Position numbers and translations under genes: made by a program | In this document: positions 12,801 through 21,890 of the stretch, in pieces | How the letters are laid out: every line of letters begins with the position of its first letter | Numbering within the stretch: the stretch's first letter is position 1 | Origin: Phallusia fumigata | Taxonomy: Eukaryota > Chordata > Ascidiacea > Phlebobranchia > Ascidiidae | Direction of reading: 5' to 3' | DNA length: 25,880 nt | NCBI GenBank assembly: GCA_008931825.1 | Contig: QXVZ01011694.1 | Location: 1-25,880, forward strand | Notes under the pieces: generated by a model | What the model was told of the DNA's origin: nothing | Database searches by the model: none | The model's input: only the letters and a program-made list of their open reading frames with translations

Positions 12801-14927
12801 GGTGAGTTATTATCGGTCATTTTACCAGTGACAAATGTGTCTTTTACTTTAACCTTAATGTCAGTGGGTGAGCCACAATACACAAGAGAATCGCGACACG
12901 CTTTTCTCATTTAATCTACTGTCACATCGATGCTTCGACACACCTGTATAACATCGTTTTAATCCCGTCATAAGCATCTAGTAACAGGATTCCAGCTTAA
13001 TGTGACAATTTTTAATTCGTTTAAACGCAGTGGTTACGCTTAACGCTAAAACATGTAATTTTTGCGTTTCAGTGCAAGAATAGCGACGATCATAGAGCGT
13101 AAACACCATACAGCCAAGTTTAATTTTACCACAATTTTTTATATTTCTGACCTAAATATCCTGTGTATCTGCGTTTTATATTTACCTTTTCTTGCCACTA
13201 AACAACACCACCTACTGACTTTTACACGCTGCCCTACAAAGCAGTTGTTTCGAACTGTTAAGGTACACCAGTTTAGTACTGCACATGCCATCTCTCACAA
13301 AACGCCGCTGGTAAAAAAGCTAATTTTTCAAAAACTTTCAACTGCACATAAAGATAAGAGTGTGGTAAAAGGCAACAGCCGGGTTTGACCAAACTTAAGT
13401 GGTCAATTATCTGTGACAAATGCTTGGAATGTCTGAGATAATTTTCCATTGTCATCGACGGCTGTGAAGCGCAATTAAGATGATTGCGATTGTGTCACAA
13501 CAAAGATCGAATTGTTACAAAACAATTGATCGCTGTCTGTTTTCACTAGTGTAGGTGCACAAAAAAGGAGGTGGGTAATAGGGCTCGTTAGGGTTACAAA
13601 TGACTGGGAGATTGTAGTTGTTTCCACCGCAAGAAGCACAATTTGTAAGCATTTTTCTCGCCAGTCGCCACCACATTAAATGGGCTCCCCAAGCCAATTT
13701 CGCTGCAGATTTTACCCCATTTGTTTGCTGCAAATTTTTACACCTCCCTCACGCTAATTCTTCGCCTACCTTTGTTTAAACAAGTCGTTCCCAATCAATT
13801 TTAGACCATGGTGTTTCGTTTTGGGTCATGTACCCCACTTTGTTCGCAGATTTTAGGGAAGACGGGAAAAAAACCTTTATGTCAATACCACATGTACGTA
13901 TACACACACATAAAAACCTAAATGTTTGCATACTGTATATACGACGGATGTATTACCACGCACACACACACACTCACTCAGACATACTAGCATACATTTC
14001 ACAGTCAGTAACCCATTTTTAAACTACCCCCTTATTCTGTTTTCCAAGGATGCACATCCTACGTATCAATCCAATGATCCACCAAAGTATTACCAAGTAC
14101 CACGTTAAAAATCACCGGTTTCAACGCTCTAGCGTCACACATGCCTGTATAGCAACCATAAAACACATTGCTCCTACCTGATGGTTCTGTGGCACCACCT
14201 GGTGGTTGAGAGCATGACCATTGACTTGAACCGCATGAGGGGCCTGGCTGTGTTTCGCTTCTGAAGACGGGGAGGTGGACTGGAATGCTTTTTCGCGAAT
14301 AGCCTGAGATAAACCAAAGATGTGACGTCTGCCGTCGGGTGTTCGAACCGGATTCGCCCTTGCTGGTTCCTGTTCTGCCGCGCCCTGAAAATGAATGACG
14401 GGATATTCAGTATTGTAGTGTGGATTAGGCGGCAAACATGAGATACCAATGCATGGTATACCATTACAATGCACCGTACACTATAATGTCTAGAATTTGA
14501 CACAAGTATCATTTGAGGGTTGGGAACAGCAACGTAATAAAATGGCAACCAGGCAGGTTCGTGGCGTCTCGATATGTTTTGAGATTAAAAACTGGTGAGC
14601 GAAATATAGGGAATTTTGTCTTACCACAAACACCAATAATCACTACCTTAACTGTGTTATTTGTAAAAAGTCTAATGGATATGTTTCAGTGTAAACATGA
14701 TACAAACTTACATATTGTCAATCGAAAACAATACGCTTTTCGAAATAATTTTTGTCTGCAAAAATGTAAATCTTTTTTAGTATACCACGTGAAAAAAACA
14801 TGTGGCCCTAATAAGGAAGGGTCGCGTTATAATGGAACACACGCCGCTTTAGGGCGCCAGTCAACCTCTGAAAACAACAACGAACTGTGCTTACCGCAGA
14901 CTTTCGGCCGCGTGCACTTGCAACCAT
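681..14927 (-). CDS. Eight-exon gene for a long disordered Ser/Pro/Gln/Arg-rich protein, 3' end missing
   Basis: Reading right to left, exons 14927-14895, 14384-14178, 10666-10577, 9661-9524, 9282-8304, 8230-8103, 5372-5173 (or its duplicate 2748-2549) and 836-681 each end in GT and start after AG. Intron phases run 0,0,0,0,1,0,2, and the frame stays open through all 1931 nt (about 644 codons). The start at 14927 has a strong context (gtcgccATGG). Visible parts: a helix-like NLSIEERLRNLL near residues 85-96; a Ser/Pro/Gln-rich stretch at 157-300 with RRSLCF and SYENM; an acidic stretch with PLLPPLSFPEEGEED near 400-435; an RRSKSD motif near 475-480; and basic clusters KKQRQRRR (about 557) and RRRR (about 626). 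The make-up suggests a cytoplasmic or cytoskeletal scaffold or adaptor, which is inference only. I do not recognise the family. The final exon 8 donor is in frame, so the gene continues beyond the left edge. Gene length is inflated by two assembly duplications. Confidence 0.8.
837..2548 (-). other. Intron 7 of the minus-strand gene (collapsed form)
   Basis: After collapsing the duplication, the intron between exons 7 and 8 is about 1.7 kb. It is AT-rich and shows no supported gene. It contains a short direct repeat (ggcccaaataataaaaa twice, about 1806-1848) and a small perfect hairpin (ACTCGA at 2032-2037 with TCGAGT at 2044-2049). A 74-codon reverse reading frame at 1238-1462 recurs in the duplicate with amino-acid changes and shows no recognisable protein. 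Confidence 0.5.
939..3568. repeat. Left copy of a 2.6-kb duplication ending at an N (probable contig overlap)
   Basis: The copy begins ggttctgaacc at 939 and ends aatacgaa at 3568, immediately before the single N at 3569. The block then restarts at 3570. The flanks differ by scattered substitutions and indels, but from about 1700 to 2839 it looks essentially identical to 4324-5463, including exon 7. Confidence 0.85.
2549..2748 (-). CDS. Exon 7 (left-hand copy, probable assembly duplicate)
   Basis: This has the same exon translation and splice sites as 5173-5372, at an offset of exactly 2624 bp. It leaves in phase 2 (TAC TAC AG), and the single base that starts exon 8 completes an Arg codon. 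It is best treated as the same exon seen in a second contig rather than as an extra exon. An annotation listing both would introduce a frameshift. Confidence 0.7.
3570..6238. repeat. Right copy of the 2.6-kb duplication
   Basis: The copy starts at the base after the N and carries the block through aatacgaa at 6238, then continues into new sequence. It has an insertion of roughly 55-60 bp near 5940-5998 that is absent from the left copy (junction near 3325), plus smaller differences near 5700. The layout matches two overlapping contigs from different haplotypes joined end to end. Confidence 0.85.
5173..5372 (-). CDS. Exon 7 (right-hand copy) of the minus-strand gene
   Basis: This 200-nt exon (66 codons plus two bases) lies between the acceptor ttatgttttag and the donor CTACAG|gtacgt. 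It encodes a very basic segment including KKQRQRRRYDD and SDVTDWSQQQ. Its translation is the same as that of the copy at 2549-2748. Because 200 is not a multiple of three, only one copy can be used in the reading frame. This copy joins the sequence coming from exon 6. It lies inside the suspected assembly duplication 3570-6238. Confidence 0.75.
5373..8102 (-). other. Intron 6 of the minus-strand gene
   Basis: This 2.7-kb intron separates exon 7 from exon 6. The part right of 6238 is single copy. Reverse reading frames of 76-96 codons (6477-6722, 7112-7342, 7647-7937) have no splice support, no recognisable domain and the local AT-rich composition. I see no gene or clear element in it. Confidence 0.5.
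8103..8230 (-). CDS. Exon 6 of the minus-strand disordered-protein gene
   Basis: This 128-nt exon enters in phase 1 (two bases complete the codon left by exon 5) after gttttttcag and leaves in phase 0 at CCAAAG|gtatac. It encodes a segment containing KEHLIRNGTFSPPLG and ESALSDVKARQLEQR, the latter plausibly helical. The frame is open only in the phase set by exon 5, which supports the junction. Confidence 0.8.
8231..8303 (-). other. 73-bp intron 5 with internal TG-rich repeat, open if retained
   Basis: The intron runs from GT at 8303-8302 to AG at 8232-8231 and follows a phase 1 junction. On the plus strand it carries two copies of ttttggtttgtgtgtgatg, the second ending in acg, separated by about 17 bp. 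It contains no stop codon in the frame entering from exon 5. Retention would therefore add a CA-repeat-encoded Asn/His/Thr-rich tail and, because 73 is not a multiple of three, read exon 6 in another frame to a stop at 8143. Confidence 0.7.
8304..9282 (-). CDS. Exon 5, the large central exon of the minus-strand gene
   Basis: This 979-nt exon (326 codons plus one base) starts after ctttttgttttag in phase 0 and ends AAAG|gtagat in phase 1. It is the longest open stretch in the window. The product is Ser/Pro/Gln/Arg/His-rich, then Asp/Glu-rich, with no transmembrane segment and no fold I recognise. Visible short motifs are RRSLCF and RRSKSD (basophilic-kinase or 14-3-3-like), SYENMISEL near residue 271 (fits both YxN and YxxM SH2-ligand patterns), and PLLPPLSFP (SH3-ligand-like). 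Starting translation at the internal Met at 9078 would drop about 68 open residues and the clean acceptor at 9283. Confidence 0.85.
9524..9661 (-). CDS. Exon 4 of the minus-strand disordered-protein gene
   Basis: This 138-nt exon (46 codons, phase 0 to 0) lies between the acceptor tctatggcag and the donor CAGCAG|gtatga. It encodes a Ser/Pro/Asn-rich segment (HTSASPSNVRTNPGPAQP at its start) ending with HHDENWNKVQHHAYQQ. Two reverse frames are open here; this one matches both neighbours in phase and composition. Confidence 0.75.
9662..10576 (-). other. Intron 3 of the minus-strand gene
   Basis: This 915-bp intron has AT-rich ends and a GC-rich middle (about 9970-10190) that holds a tRNA-like sequence. 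The plus-strand 76-codon frame at 9968-10198 is explained by that GC-rich block and shows no protein homology I recognise. Confidence 0.5.
10025..10110 (+). mobile_element. tRNA-like sequence, possible SINE head
   Basis: TGGCCCAGTGGACCGG at about 10046-10061 is a good A-box, followed by GGCGTCTTGCTTCGG, which resembles the anticodon arm of an Arg-type tRNA. The expected B-box position holds only a degraded match (ggtcggacgatcgg). The acceptor stem does not pair, so it is not a functional tRNA gene. A decayed tRNA-derived SINE is the likeliest reading. Confidence 0.35.
10577..10666 (-). CDS. Exon 3 of the minus-strand disordered-protein gene
   Basis: This 90-nt exon (30 codons, phase 0 to 0) lies between the acceptor aatttacag and the donor AAG|gtaaga. 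It encodes KNPGNLSIEERLRNLLNSD followed by a charged tail. The SIEERLRNLL part looks like a short amphipathic helix in an otherwise disordered protein, and is the best segment for a profile search. It is too short to stand out as an open reading frame, so the splice signals and phase carry the call. Confidence 0.75.
10713..12288. repeat. Left copy of a 1.58-kb duplication ending at an N
   Basis: The block runs from ggggaaagtgttc to agggaagacggg and stops at the N at 12289. It lies wholly within intron 2 of the minus-strand gene and contains no supported exon. Differences from the right copy are scattered substitutions and small indels (for example near 12095). Confidence 0.85.
12290..13866. 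repeat. Right copy of the 1.58-kb duplication
   Basis: The copy restarts with ggggaagtgttc directly after the N and passes through agggaagacggg into unique sequence at 13867. The copies are nearly equal in length (1576 and 1577 bp). Collapsing them shortens intron 2 of the minus-strand gene from 3.5 to about 1.9 kb. Confidence 0.85.
13893..13974. repeat. CA-rich microsatellite region
   Basis: A short tacacacacat tract at about 13899 and a cleaner cacgcacacacacacac tract at 13958-13974, followed by degenerate cactcactcag, form a simple-sequence region inside intron 2 of the minus-strand gene. Confidence 0.8.
14178..14384 (-). CDS. Exon 2 of the minus-strand disordered-protein gene
   Basis: This 207-nt exon (69 codons) is bounded by an acceptor (tcattttcag) and a donor (CAG|gtagga), both phase 0. 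It encodes a hydrophilic segment containing TPDGRRHIFGLSQAIREK and ending in a Gln/His/Asn-rich stretch. Another reverse frame is also open for 124 codons, but only this frame joins exons 1 and 3 without a shift. Confidence 0.75.
14895..14927 (-). CDS. Exon 1 (start exon) of the minus-strand disordered-protein gene
   Basis: The exon encodes MVASARGRKSA and ends GCG|gtaagc in phase 0, which matches the phase 0 start of exon 2. The ATG context is near ideal (gccATGG). The same frame stays open upstream to another Met codon at 15044, so a longer N-terminus, or an internal exon of a longer gene, cannot be excluded. The Kozak context favours 14927. It is the least certain exon because it is so short. 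Confidence 0.55.
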
Positions 14928-16048
14928 GGCGACGCGTCTGGTTTGTGATGTCACAGTGGAATTTCCTCTACCAACCCGTGGGAAGCATAACTCCAATTGA
15001 TAAGGTCTGACACGCGTCAAATATTCCCGGCATGAAAAAATCAAACTCAGTCAACATTCAGATACATAAATATGATAATTACAGTAAATGCGTCCCTGTG
15101 TGTAAACAAGTGTTGGTCTACTCTGGTATGTTGAAGACCTTGTACTTTAAGAGAAGAGAAATTGCGGTTAGAGTTTACGTAGACATACCACGGGAGTAGA
15201 AAACTTACGTTGCGCTCATACGAACTAGGTGATGGCAGCCAAGTTTTACCTGAATATTGGGTGATGCGATAATAATTTCAAATCTGTACAATTTAGGCGT
15301 CTGACCTGCTTCTACGTTTTTGTTCACCCATGACCAAAAAACTGGTCCGTTCAGTAAATTTGTAATTAACGACATCTTCACATTTAAAACGTCAAAAATA
15401 TCAGTCTGGTTAGAAAGCCATAGTTTTTTAAAAGTTTTCATGTTTTAAAACATTAAAGCCTGATGTTGATCCTAGTTTCGTCACTTGTCTAGACATCCAT
15501 ATCAAATGTTTGTGCGTGTACGGCTAAGCAAACAAATCCAGCATTTTATATTCACACAAGAAACTGCTTAAACTGAAGATCTTAGTTCTCGGTTTTAGCC
15601 TGTGAAATGTAAATGCTTGCCTTATATTTACCGAACATTGCTTTCTCAGCTCTGACTTTTACCATTACAAAGAATTTTTTCTTTCACTGCTGCTGAGTCT
15701 TGCTCTAGGGTTTCAGACTCAAATGTTGCTGCTAAATCCAGCATTAAGTGTTGGACTCAATTTGTGTTCGATATCTCCCAGACAATTCAAAAAGCTTGCA
15801 GCACAATGTATCAAGCGACAGAAATGAAAGTATCAATTGCTCATGAATTATTGGTGCTGGTTATACGTGATTAACCAACGATACAATACCTATTGTTTGC
15901 TTAGTCGCCTCAACAACGGAAACGTTCGCGAATTGTTGAACGGCGATCTCAGTGTGTACCAGCAGCGAGTGCCACGTTCATTTTACGGCATAATCGCATT
16001 TGCCACGGTTCCCAGAACAAGCGTTTCATGTATTCTTAAATCCGGCCT

Positions 16049-16154
16049 AATGTAAAACAGCTATATATCCGAGACGGCGGGTCTACTTGTGTGCGATGGC
16101 TTCTCATCGCGGCTAAGCCTGAAATCCCGGCAAGAGAAAGCGCCAATGATTGTG
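16049..16154. repeat. Left copy of a 106-bp duplication at an N
   Basis: The block aatgtaaaacagc to caatgattgtg is followed by the N at 16155 and then repeated without visible change. Confidence 0.9.
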
Positions 16155-16155
16155 N

Positions 16156-16261
16156 AATGTAAAACAGCTATATATCCGAGACGGCGGGTCTACTTGTGTG
16201 CGATGGCTTCTCATCGCGGCTAAGCCTGAAATCCCGGCAAGAGAAAGCGCCAATGATTGTG
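16156..16261. repeat. Right copy of the 106-bp duplication
   Basis: This is an identical 106-bp copy that continues into unique sequence at 16262. An overlap of about one read end with no mismatch suggests two contigs of the same haplotype that were not merged. Confidence 0.9.
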
Positions 16262-16270
16262 ATTAGAGCG

Positions 16271-16335
16271 TCATTATGGCGTAATAACCGTGCCTGTCAA
16301 GCGACCGCACAATATGCGTTATGACGCCATAGTAA
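16271..16335. repeat. Imperfect inverted repeat with 29-bp spacer
   Basis: The arms 16271-16288 and 16318-16335 pair at 15 of 18 positions, with tatggcgtaataac facing gttatgacgccata. It could form a hairpin or be the remnant of a small inverted-repeat element. No target-site duplication was recognised. Confidence 0.6.
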
Positions 16336-16641
16336 GGCCTGTAAAGCTCGATGCGATTTTTAAGGTGCGCGCCTCCTAAGCCTGTGATTAAACTTCGGGC
16401 TTGTCCGAACTGTGCTCTGTCGCAAAACCAACACCCGTTGAAATCTGAGCAACGAACAGAAAATGGCAAATCACAGCGTTCTGTATTGTACCCCGGATAC
16501 AACAAGCCCCTGGTCTGAAGTGCTATTGATTTTCGTTGAAGACTTGAGTAAACACGTCTTTCGCCGAAAAGTTAAAGCACACAGGTTTGGTACAAACAAG
16601 TGAGTATCGAATCGACATTTAAGCGCCCGGTCGTGCCTGCG

Positions 16642-16748
16642 ATGCTGAAAATAGGATTAAGCCTATATTTTGGCCTGCACCTCACTAATGGCGTAACTTG
16701 CATTTCTCCTCGAGTTTACCTTAACTTACATTTCTCCTCGAGTGTACC
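16642..16748. repeat. Left copy of a 107-bp duplication at an N
   Basis: The block from atgctgaaaatagg to ctcgagtgtacc ends at the N at 16749 and is repeated directly after it. Confidence 0.9.
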
Positions 16749-16749
16749 N

Positions 16750-16856
16750 ATGCTGAAAATAGGATTAAGCCTATATTTTGGCCTGCACCTCACTAATGGC
16801 GTAACTTGCATTTCTCCTCGAGTTTACCTTAACTTACATTTCTCCTCGAGTGTACC
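16750..16856. repeat. Right copy of the 107-bp duplication
   Basis: This identical copy continues into a third minisatellite unit at 16859. A spurious 86-codon plus-strand frame at 16600-16860 spans the N and only exists because of the doubled block. Confidence 0.9.
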
Positions 16857-16886
16857 TTAACTTACATTTCTCATCGAGTTAACCTC
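16803..16886. repeat. 28-bp minisatellite, three units
   Basis: The units 16803-16830, 16831-16858 and 16859-16886 share the pattern aactt(g/a)catttctc followed by (c/a)tcgagt. Two more units at 16695-16748 belong to the duplicated left copy, so the true array is probably three units. Confidence 0.8.
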
Positions 16887-19193
16887 AACCTTATTTAAGT
16901 TTTCTTCTTTGAACTTCAAATGCAAGAACGCCGATAGACTACTTTTGGGTATTTCATGTTCCGAACATAGCACAACTATATCACAAGAAAACTTTCGGTC
17001 ACCGTCCAAACATTGTATTTACCACAACGTTAACAAAGCTGCGGTAAAACCATTCGAGATAGGCAAAATGAAGTATTTTTTACCTGCCGTATTCGATTGT
17101 AAGCTAACGCGCTTTGTGTAAGACTGCACTGTATGTACAACAATGTGTGTTTTGCACATACAAGTACACGATGGAGGCTTAGGCGCAGTTTACGTAAACA
17201 AAGGACTCGGCGGTGAAAATCTGTTTAGGCTTCCAGTTCTCTCACGCTAAATGAATTTGCATTTCAATAAAAGCTGTACGCTGGTTATAACCGATCACAC
17301 GGCACTCCGATAGTCGTATGACATAGCTGGTCAAAAGTTTTTAACGCCAACGTGTAAACTTCTGCTAAATTACTAAAAAACAACTATGCAAAGAGGTTTT
17401 CTGAAAACCATAGAAGACACATTTGTTACTTACAGCATCCAAAAAACTTCCACCTATGGTCTGTCAGCTGAGAACTACTGGCTGTAATTTTGTATTATTT
17501 GTGCTCACTTCAATCGCTTGAAAAACAAAGTAATACGCAAGTTGCAATAAATCGTTTTGAGAGTTCGTCTGTCGCTGACGACAAACATTGCTGTTCTCTG
17601 TTTATACAAGACTGAATAGGCGCTTAGGCCGCGTTTTCGTTCAACCCACTGATGAAAACTCCTGCCGCCATTGTGTGAGCTTCACCGCAACAAACTAAAC
17701 ACAACTCAACTTGTCCGAACGTTATTCCCAAGTCACCGCGCACTCGTAACTCCATAACTCTCAGCGGCCACATCTGCAAACAAGACCGGAGCCATAACAC
17801 TGTAACTCGTCTTGGCTAAAACTATATTGTACTTGTGGGAAATATTTACAATGTGCAAAGCGCTTGTTTTGCCGGTCTTGCGATTATCAGACAGAATATA
17901 CAAAACGATGCATGGCGTCTGGTGGCCGCTTTTCGCCGCAGCAAACTCAAATAAAACCCGACGGGGCGCAACTATACGCCCGTCGCCATAACGACATAGC
18001 ACCAAGCGCTTTCCGCCTGCCCTTGGAAAAAAAGGAACAATTTTACAGCGTAGATTGATTCGATAAACGATGTCCAAAACGCTTCTCGCGTGTCACACAA
18101 AAAATCTCCCAGAGCCGGCAATTTGCCGAGCGCTTTCGTGCATTATACCAGCACAAAGCCGATTTGACGCAAAATGCCTCTGGTCTCCAGGGTGCGTGCT
18201 CGGCCGAGAGTGGTGAAGTGTAAAAGCAAATGGGCACTTTGGGCGAGTCAAATAAAGTCGATTGTCACGGACCCCATGCTCGGTGCAGCGCGATCTTAGC
18301 AATTCAATTGTCACTCTTTCATGTGACTATTAAGTTGCCCTGCATAAATATTTCATGACGCAAACAGCTGGAAAGGCGGCTGCGCATGTGTGTAATAATA
18401 TTGCACTACGGCGTCATTGAAAAGGCACCAATTTGGGCGCTCTAAAGTGAAAGTCCTTGTAGATATTTAGAGATGTTTTAGTTTCTTTTCTTTGAAGCCT
18501 TTTTTGTCGTGTAGCCCTCGACTTTTAGCCCAGTTACTTTGTTCTGTTGATATTAACTACTTTGAAATATTGAAAAGTATATTCTACTCGTCCTACAAGC
18601 AGCATGCGGTTAAAGTTAAGAGCAATTCTTCATGTAATTGAGCTTCACCTGCTTCTTCCAGTTAACAAGTTGTCCTGCGACACGCATTACTCCATTTCTG
18701 TGCATTCAAACAGTACAAACGTCGCATCAACCTTTTTTCCGTCTTACGCTCTCTTAACTACCGCTCGAGGATTTGAATGCCACTCGTGCCTTGTCTTCAA
18801 TTAGTAAACTTCTCGATAAACTCCTTGGCCCTTCCACCAGCTTTCAAACAGTCGTTTACTGAAGAAGCCAACAGCCGCAATTAACTTAGGCGTGAGCAAA
18901 AGTGCACTCGGGAAACGCTAAGACCATCCTTCAGCAAGCATGCTTGAACGGCAAACAAAGGCCCTCAGTCGAATCTAATACCACCATGCACTTGTTTGTG
19001 TGTCTCGTCCGTTGCGGGTTGCATATGCGATTTGGTCGGCGACCTCGGAGTTCAGGATTTTGATCTTTTCGCGCATGAGTGGTCCTGATGAACAATGCGG
19101 CGCGTCAATGGTGATTGATGTAGTTGAATGGCCTTGAATGGTTCTGCCTAATTGTCCGTAATGAATGACAGCGCGGTCGGTTCCCGTCAGCAT

Positions 19194-20217
19194 GAGCAGA
19201 TGCAGTATGTTTGCAATATGGTATTTATTTGAAGCGAACATTTGTCGTTACTTAGTATTTGCTATTTCTGCATTTTCTTGTTTTACTCCTGTATTTCTAT
19301 CAGTACCCTGCATTCTCCTGTTCACATTCGTCCTGTCCACATGCGGTTCCCACAAACGGTTGCTTTTATAAAGGTTGTTAATTTGTTTTAAACACAACGG
19401 TTAAAAATAACTCTATTAGTATATGCCGTGCCTGGCGTACTGCATGTGGCTATAATCATATGTGTAAACAACAACTGCACTATAATAAAATATTCAAAAA
19501 ATTTGAACAAGTTTTGTTGATCAAAAAACTCCTTTTGTAATATAATCTGGACAACGGGACAACGTAAATGGCCACTATGCATGCCAAATATATCTCCAGG
19601 TTCGTTGTACCTTCAAAGAACATTGAGTGAATACAACGGAATACATTTAAAACTGATTTTCCGTCGTTTTAAACCAACACGCGAATTTGAAAAAGGACCT
19701 CTCTGGCTTTTTAAATCGGCAGCATGCCATTAAATATCAAAACAAACCTTTAAAGAGGATCAATTAGGCGTAAAATATAAACCCAGTAACAACAAGCAAG
19801 TCACGGTCTAAAAGTATTTCTGGCACAATTAGTGGTTTGAGCTTATTTGTTGTCATGTCTAAAGAGCGTTCATGTACGATTAGTAGGATCCAACTAAGAG
19901 GATTAATGACATGTTATTCATTGTGGTAAATTAGCAATTAGTGTATCGGTGAATGTCGTGTGCCGAATACGCTTCCTGTATATAGATTGGGTTTGATTTA
20001 GAAGGCATAAATAAGGAAGCACTGTGTAAAATAATAAAGCATTTCAGAATATTATAGGAAAATTCTTTTCCGAAACATTAATTTTTTCCTATTTTTATGG
20101 TATTTGAAGGGATATCGTAGTACATTAAAAGGACGTTTTTTGATTTGTTGTAGGCAATTGAAGTCACACTTAAATGTTTTACTCTTTATGTACTATTTTT
20201 CATTAAAAGGCGATGCT
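19194..20217. repeat. Left copy of a 1.0-kb duplication ending at an N
   Basis: The block from gagcagatgcagtatg to ggcgatgct stops at the N at 20218. The first half differs from the right copy by substitutions and indels. The last 400 bp or so look identical. Confidence 0.85.
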
Positions 20218-20218
20218 N

Positions 20219-21227
20219 GAGCAGATGCAGTATGTTTGCAATATGGACTGCGCCATTGTTTTTTATTTTAAACGAACTTTTGTCGTTACTTAGTATTTGT
20301 AATTTCTGCATTTTCTTGTTTTACTCCTGTATTTCTATCAGTACCCTGCATCCTCCTGTTTACATTCGTCTTGTCCAAATACGGTTTCTTTCATAAAGTT
20401 TGTTATAAACACAACGGTTAAAAATAACTCTATTAGTATATGCCGTGCCTGGCGTACTGCATGTGGCTCTACTAATTTATGTGTATAAACAACAACTGCA
20501 CTATAATAAAATATTCGAAATATTTGAACAAGTTTTGTTGATCAAAAAACTCCTTTTGTAATATAATCTGGACAACGTAAATGGCCACTACACATGCCAA
20601 ATATATCTCCAGGTTCGACCTTCAAAGAACATTGAGTGAATACAGCGGAATACATATAAAACTGATTTTCTGTCGTTTTAAACCAACACGCGAATTTGAA
20701 AAAGGACCTCTTTGGGTATTTTAACTCGGCAGCATGCCATTAAATATTAAAACAAACCTCTAAAGAGGATCAATTAGGCGTAAAATATCAACCCAGTAAC
20801 AACAAGCAAGTCACGGTCTAAAAGTATTTCTGGCACAATTAGTGGTTTGAGCTTATTTGTTGTCATGTCTAAAGAGCGTTCATGTACGATTAGTAGGATC
20901 CAACTAAGAGGATTAATGACATGTTATTCATTGTGGTAAATTAGCAATTAGTGTATCGGTGAATGTCGTGTGCCGAATACGCTTCCTGTATATAGATTGG
21001 GTTTGATTTAGAAGGCATAAATAAGGAAGCACTGTGTAAAATAATAAAGCATTTCAGAATATTATAGGAAAATTCTTTTCCGAAACATTAATTTTTTCCT
21101 ATTTTTATGGTATTTGAAGGGATATCGTAGTACATTAAAAGGACGTTTTTTGATTTGTTGTAGGCAATTGAAGTCACACTTAAATGTTTTACTCTTTATG
21201 TACTATTTTTCATTAAAAGGCGATGCT
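20219..21227. repeat. Right copy of the 1.0-kb duplication
   Basis: The copy restarts after the N and runs through ggcgatgct into unique sequence at 21228. It is non-coding and AT-rich in both copies. Confidence 0.85.
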
Positions 21228-21458
21228 TAATTCAAATGTCATGGTTTTGTCATGGTTGATCTGTTCAGGAATTTTATCTACTGTTGGGTTTATACTTTCA
21301 AATCGTACGCTGAAATTGTTCATTCGGCTTTAGATTTGCCCCTTAAAGTCAACGTGAGACTTTAAGACACGAAACTTGGGAGAAAGTTGAAAAGTGCTTG
21401 TATATTTGTCCCGCCCATTTGTTTATACCATTGCGACCAGTTAGCTGTCCCAACAACA

Positions 21459-21459
21459 N
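21459..21459. other. Single N without flanking duplication
   Basis: Unlike the other five Ns, the sequences on either side (caacaaca and cagaaatgtg) do not repeat each other nearby. It may be an abutting contig join or one unresolved base. Confidence 0.6.
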
Positions 21460-21888
21460 CAGAAATGTGCTTGTAAGAATGCTACATCAGTGAAACTTAA
21501 CCTTATGAATGCAAAAAACATAATTTGCATTTTTTGTGTCATATTGTGTTGTAGTATTTCTTAAAACTTGGATTTTATAGCAGAACTTCTTTATCTCAGC
21601 AAAGTTGGTTATAAATCCTTACAGTTTTTTTCTATACATTATGTAATGTATATAATTTTGCAGATGAAGTGGTAATGATCTTACTGATATCCACTTTGAA
21701 TTCATCTAGAAACGATGGCATGCATATGAAAACAAGCTGATAACATAAATATATGACTTTTGTGTCAACTTATTACAAGTATAAAATATTAATACACAAT
21801 TGTGTAACCACCAAAAAACATTACATGTACTTCTACAGTCATATATGTTCTTTACTTGTGTATATTGTACATATGTGTGTTTAACCCC

Positions 21889-21890
21889 AG
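21889..21890 (+). promoter_or_regulatory. Splice acceptor 25 nt upstream of the SLC25A21 start
   Basis: The sequence tgtttaaccccag ends at 21890, and the ATG follows at 21915. An acceptor so close to the start would serve either an unseen 5' UTR exon or spliced-leader trans-splicing, which is common in tunicates. No matching upstream donor was identified. Confidence 0.4.

Noticed and set aside
14513-15010. 165-codon plus-strand open frame, the longest on that strand outside exons
   Set aside because: It lies antisense to intron 1 and exon 1 of the minus-strand gene, has local AT-rich composition and no recognisable domain. The opposite strand has the phase-matched exon.
16600-16860. 86-codon frame spanning the N at 16749
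   Set aside because: It is an internal repeat created by the doubled 107-bp block; the frame includes an unknown base.
17955-17990. GC hairpin gacggggcg / cgcccgtc
   Set aside because: It is a short stem in a GC-rich patch and does not match the histone stem-loop or another known structured RNA.
17733-18237. Overlapping open frames of 64-114 codons on both strands in a GC-richer patch
   Set aside because: There is no family match, splice structure or codon pattern. Higher GC alone explains fewer stops.
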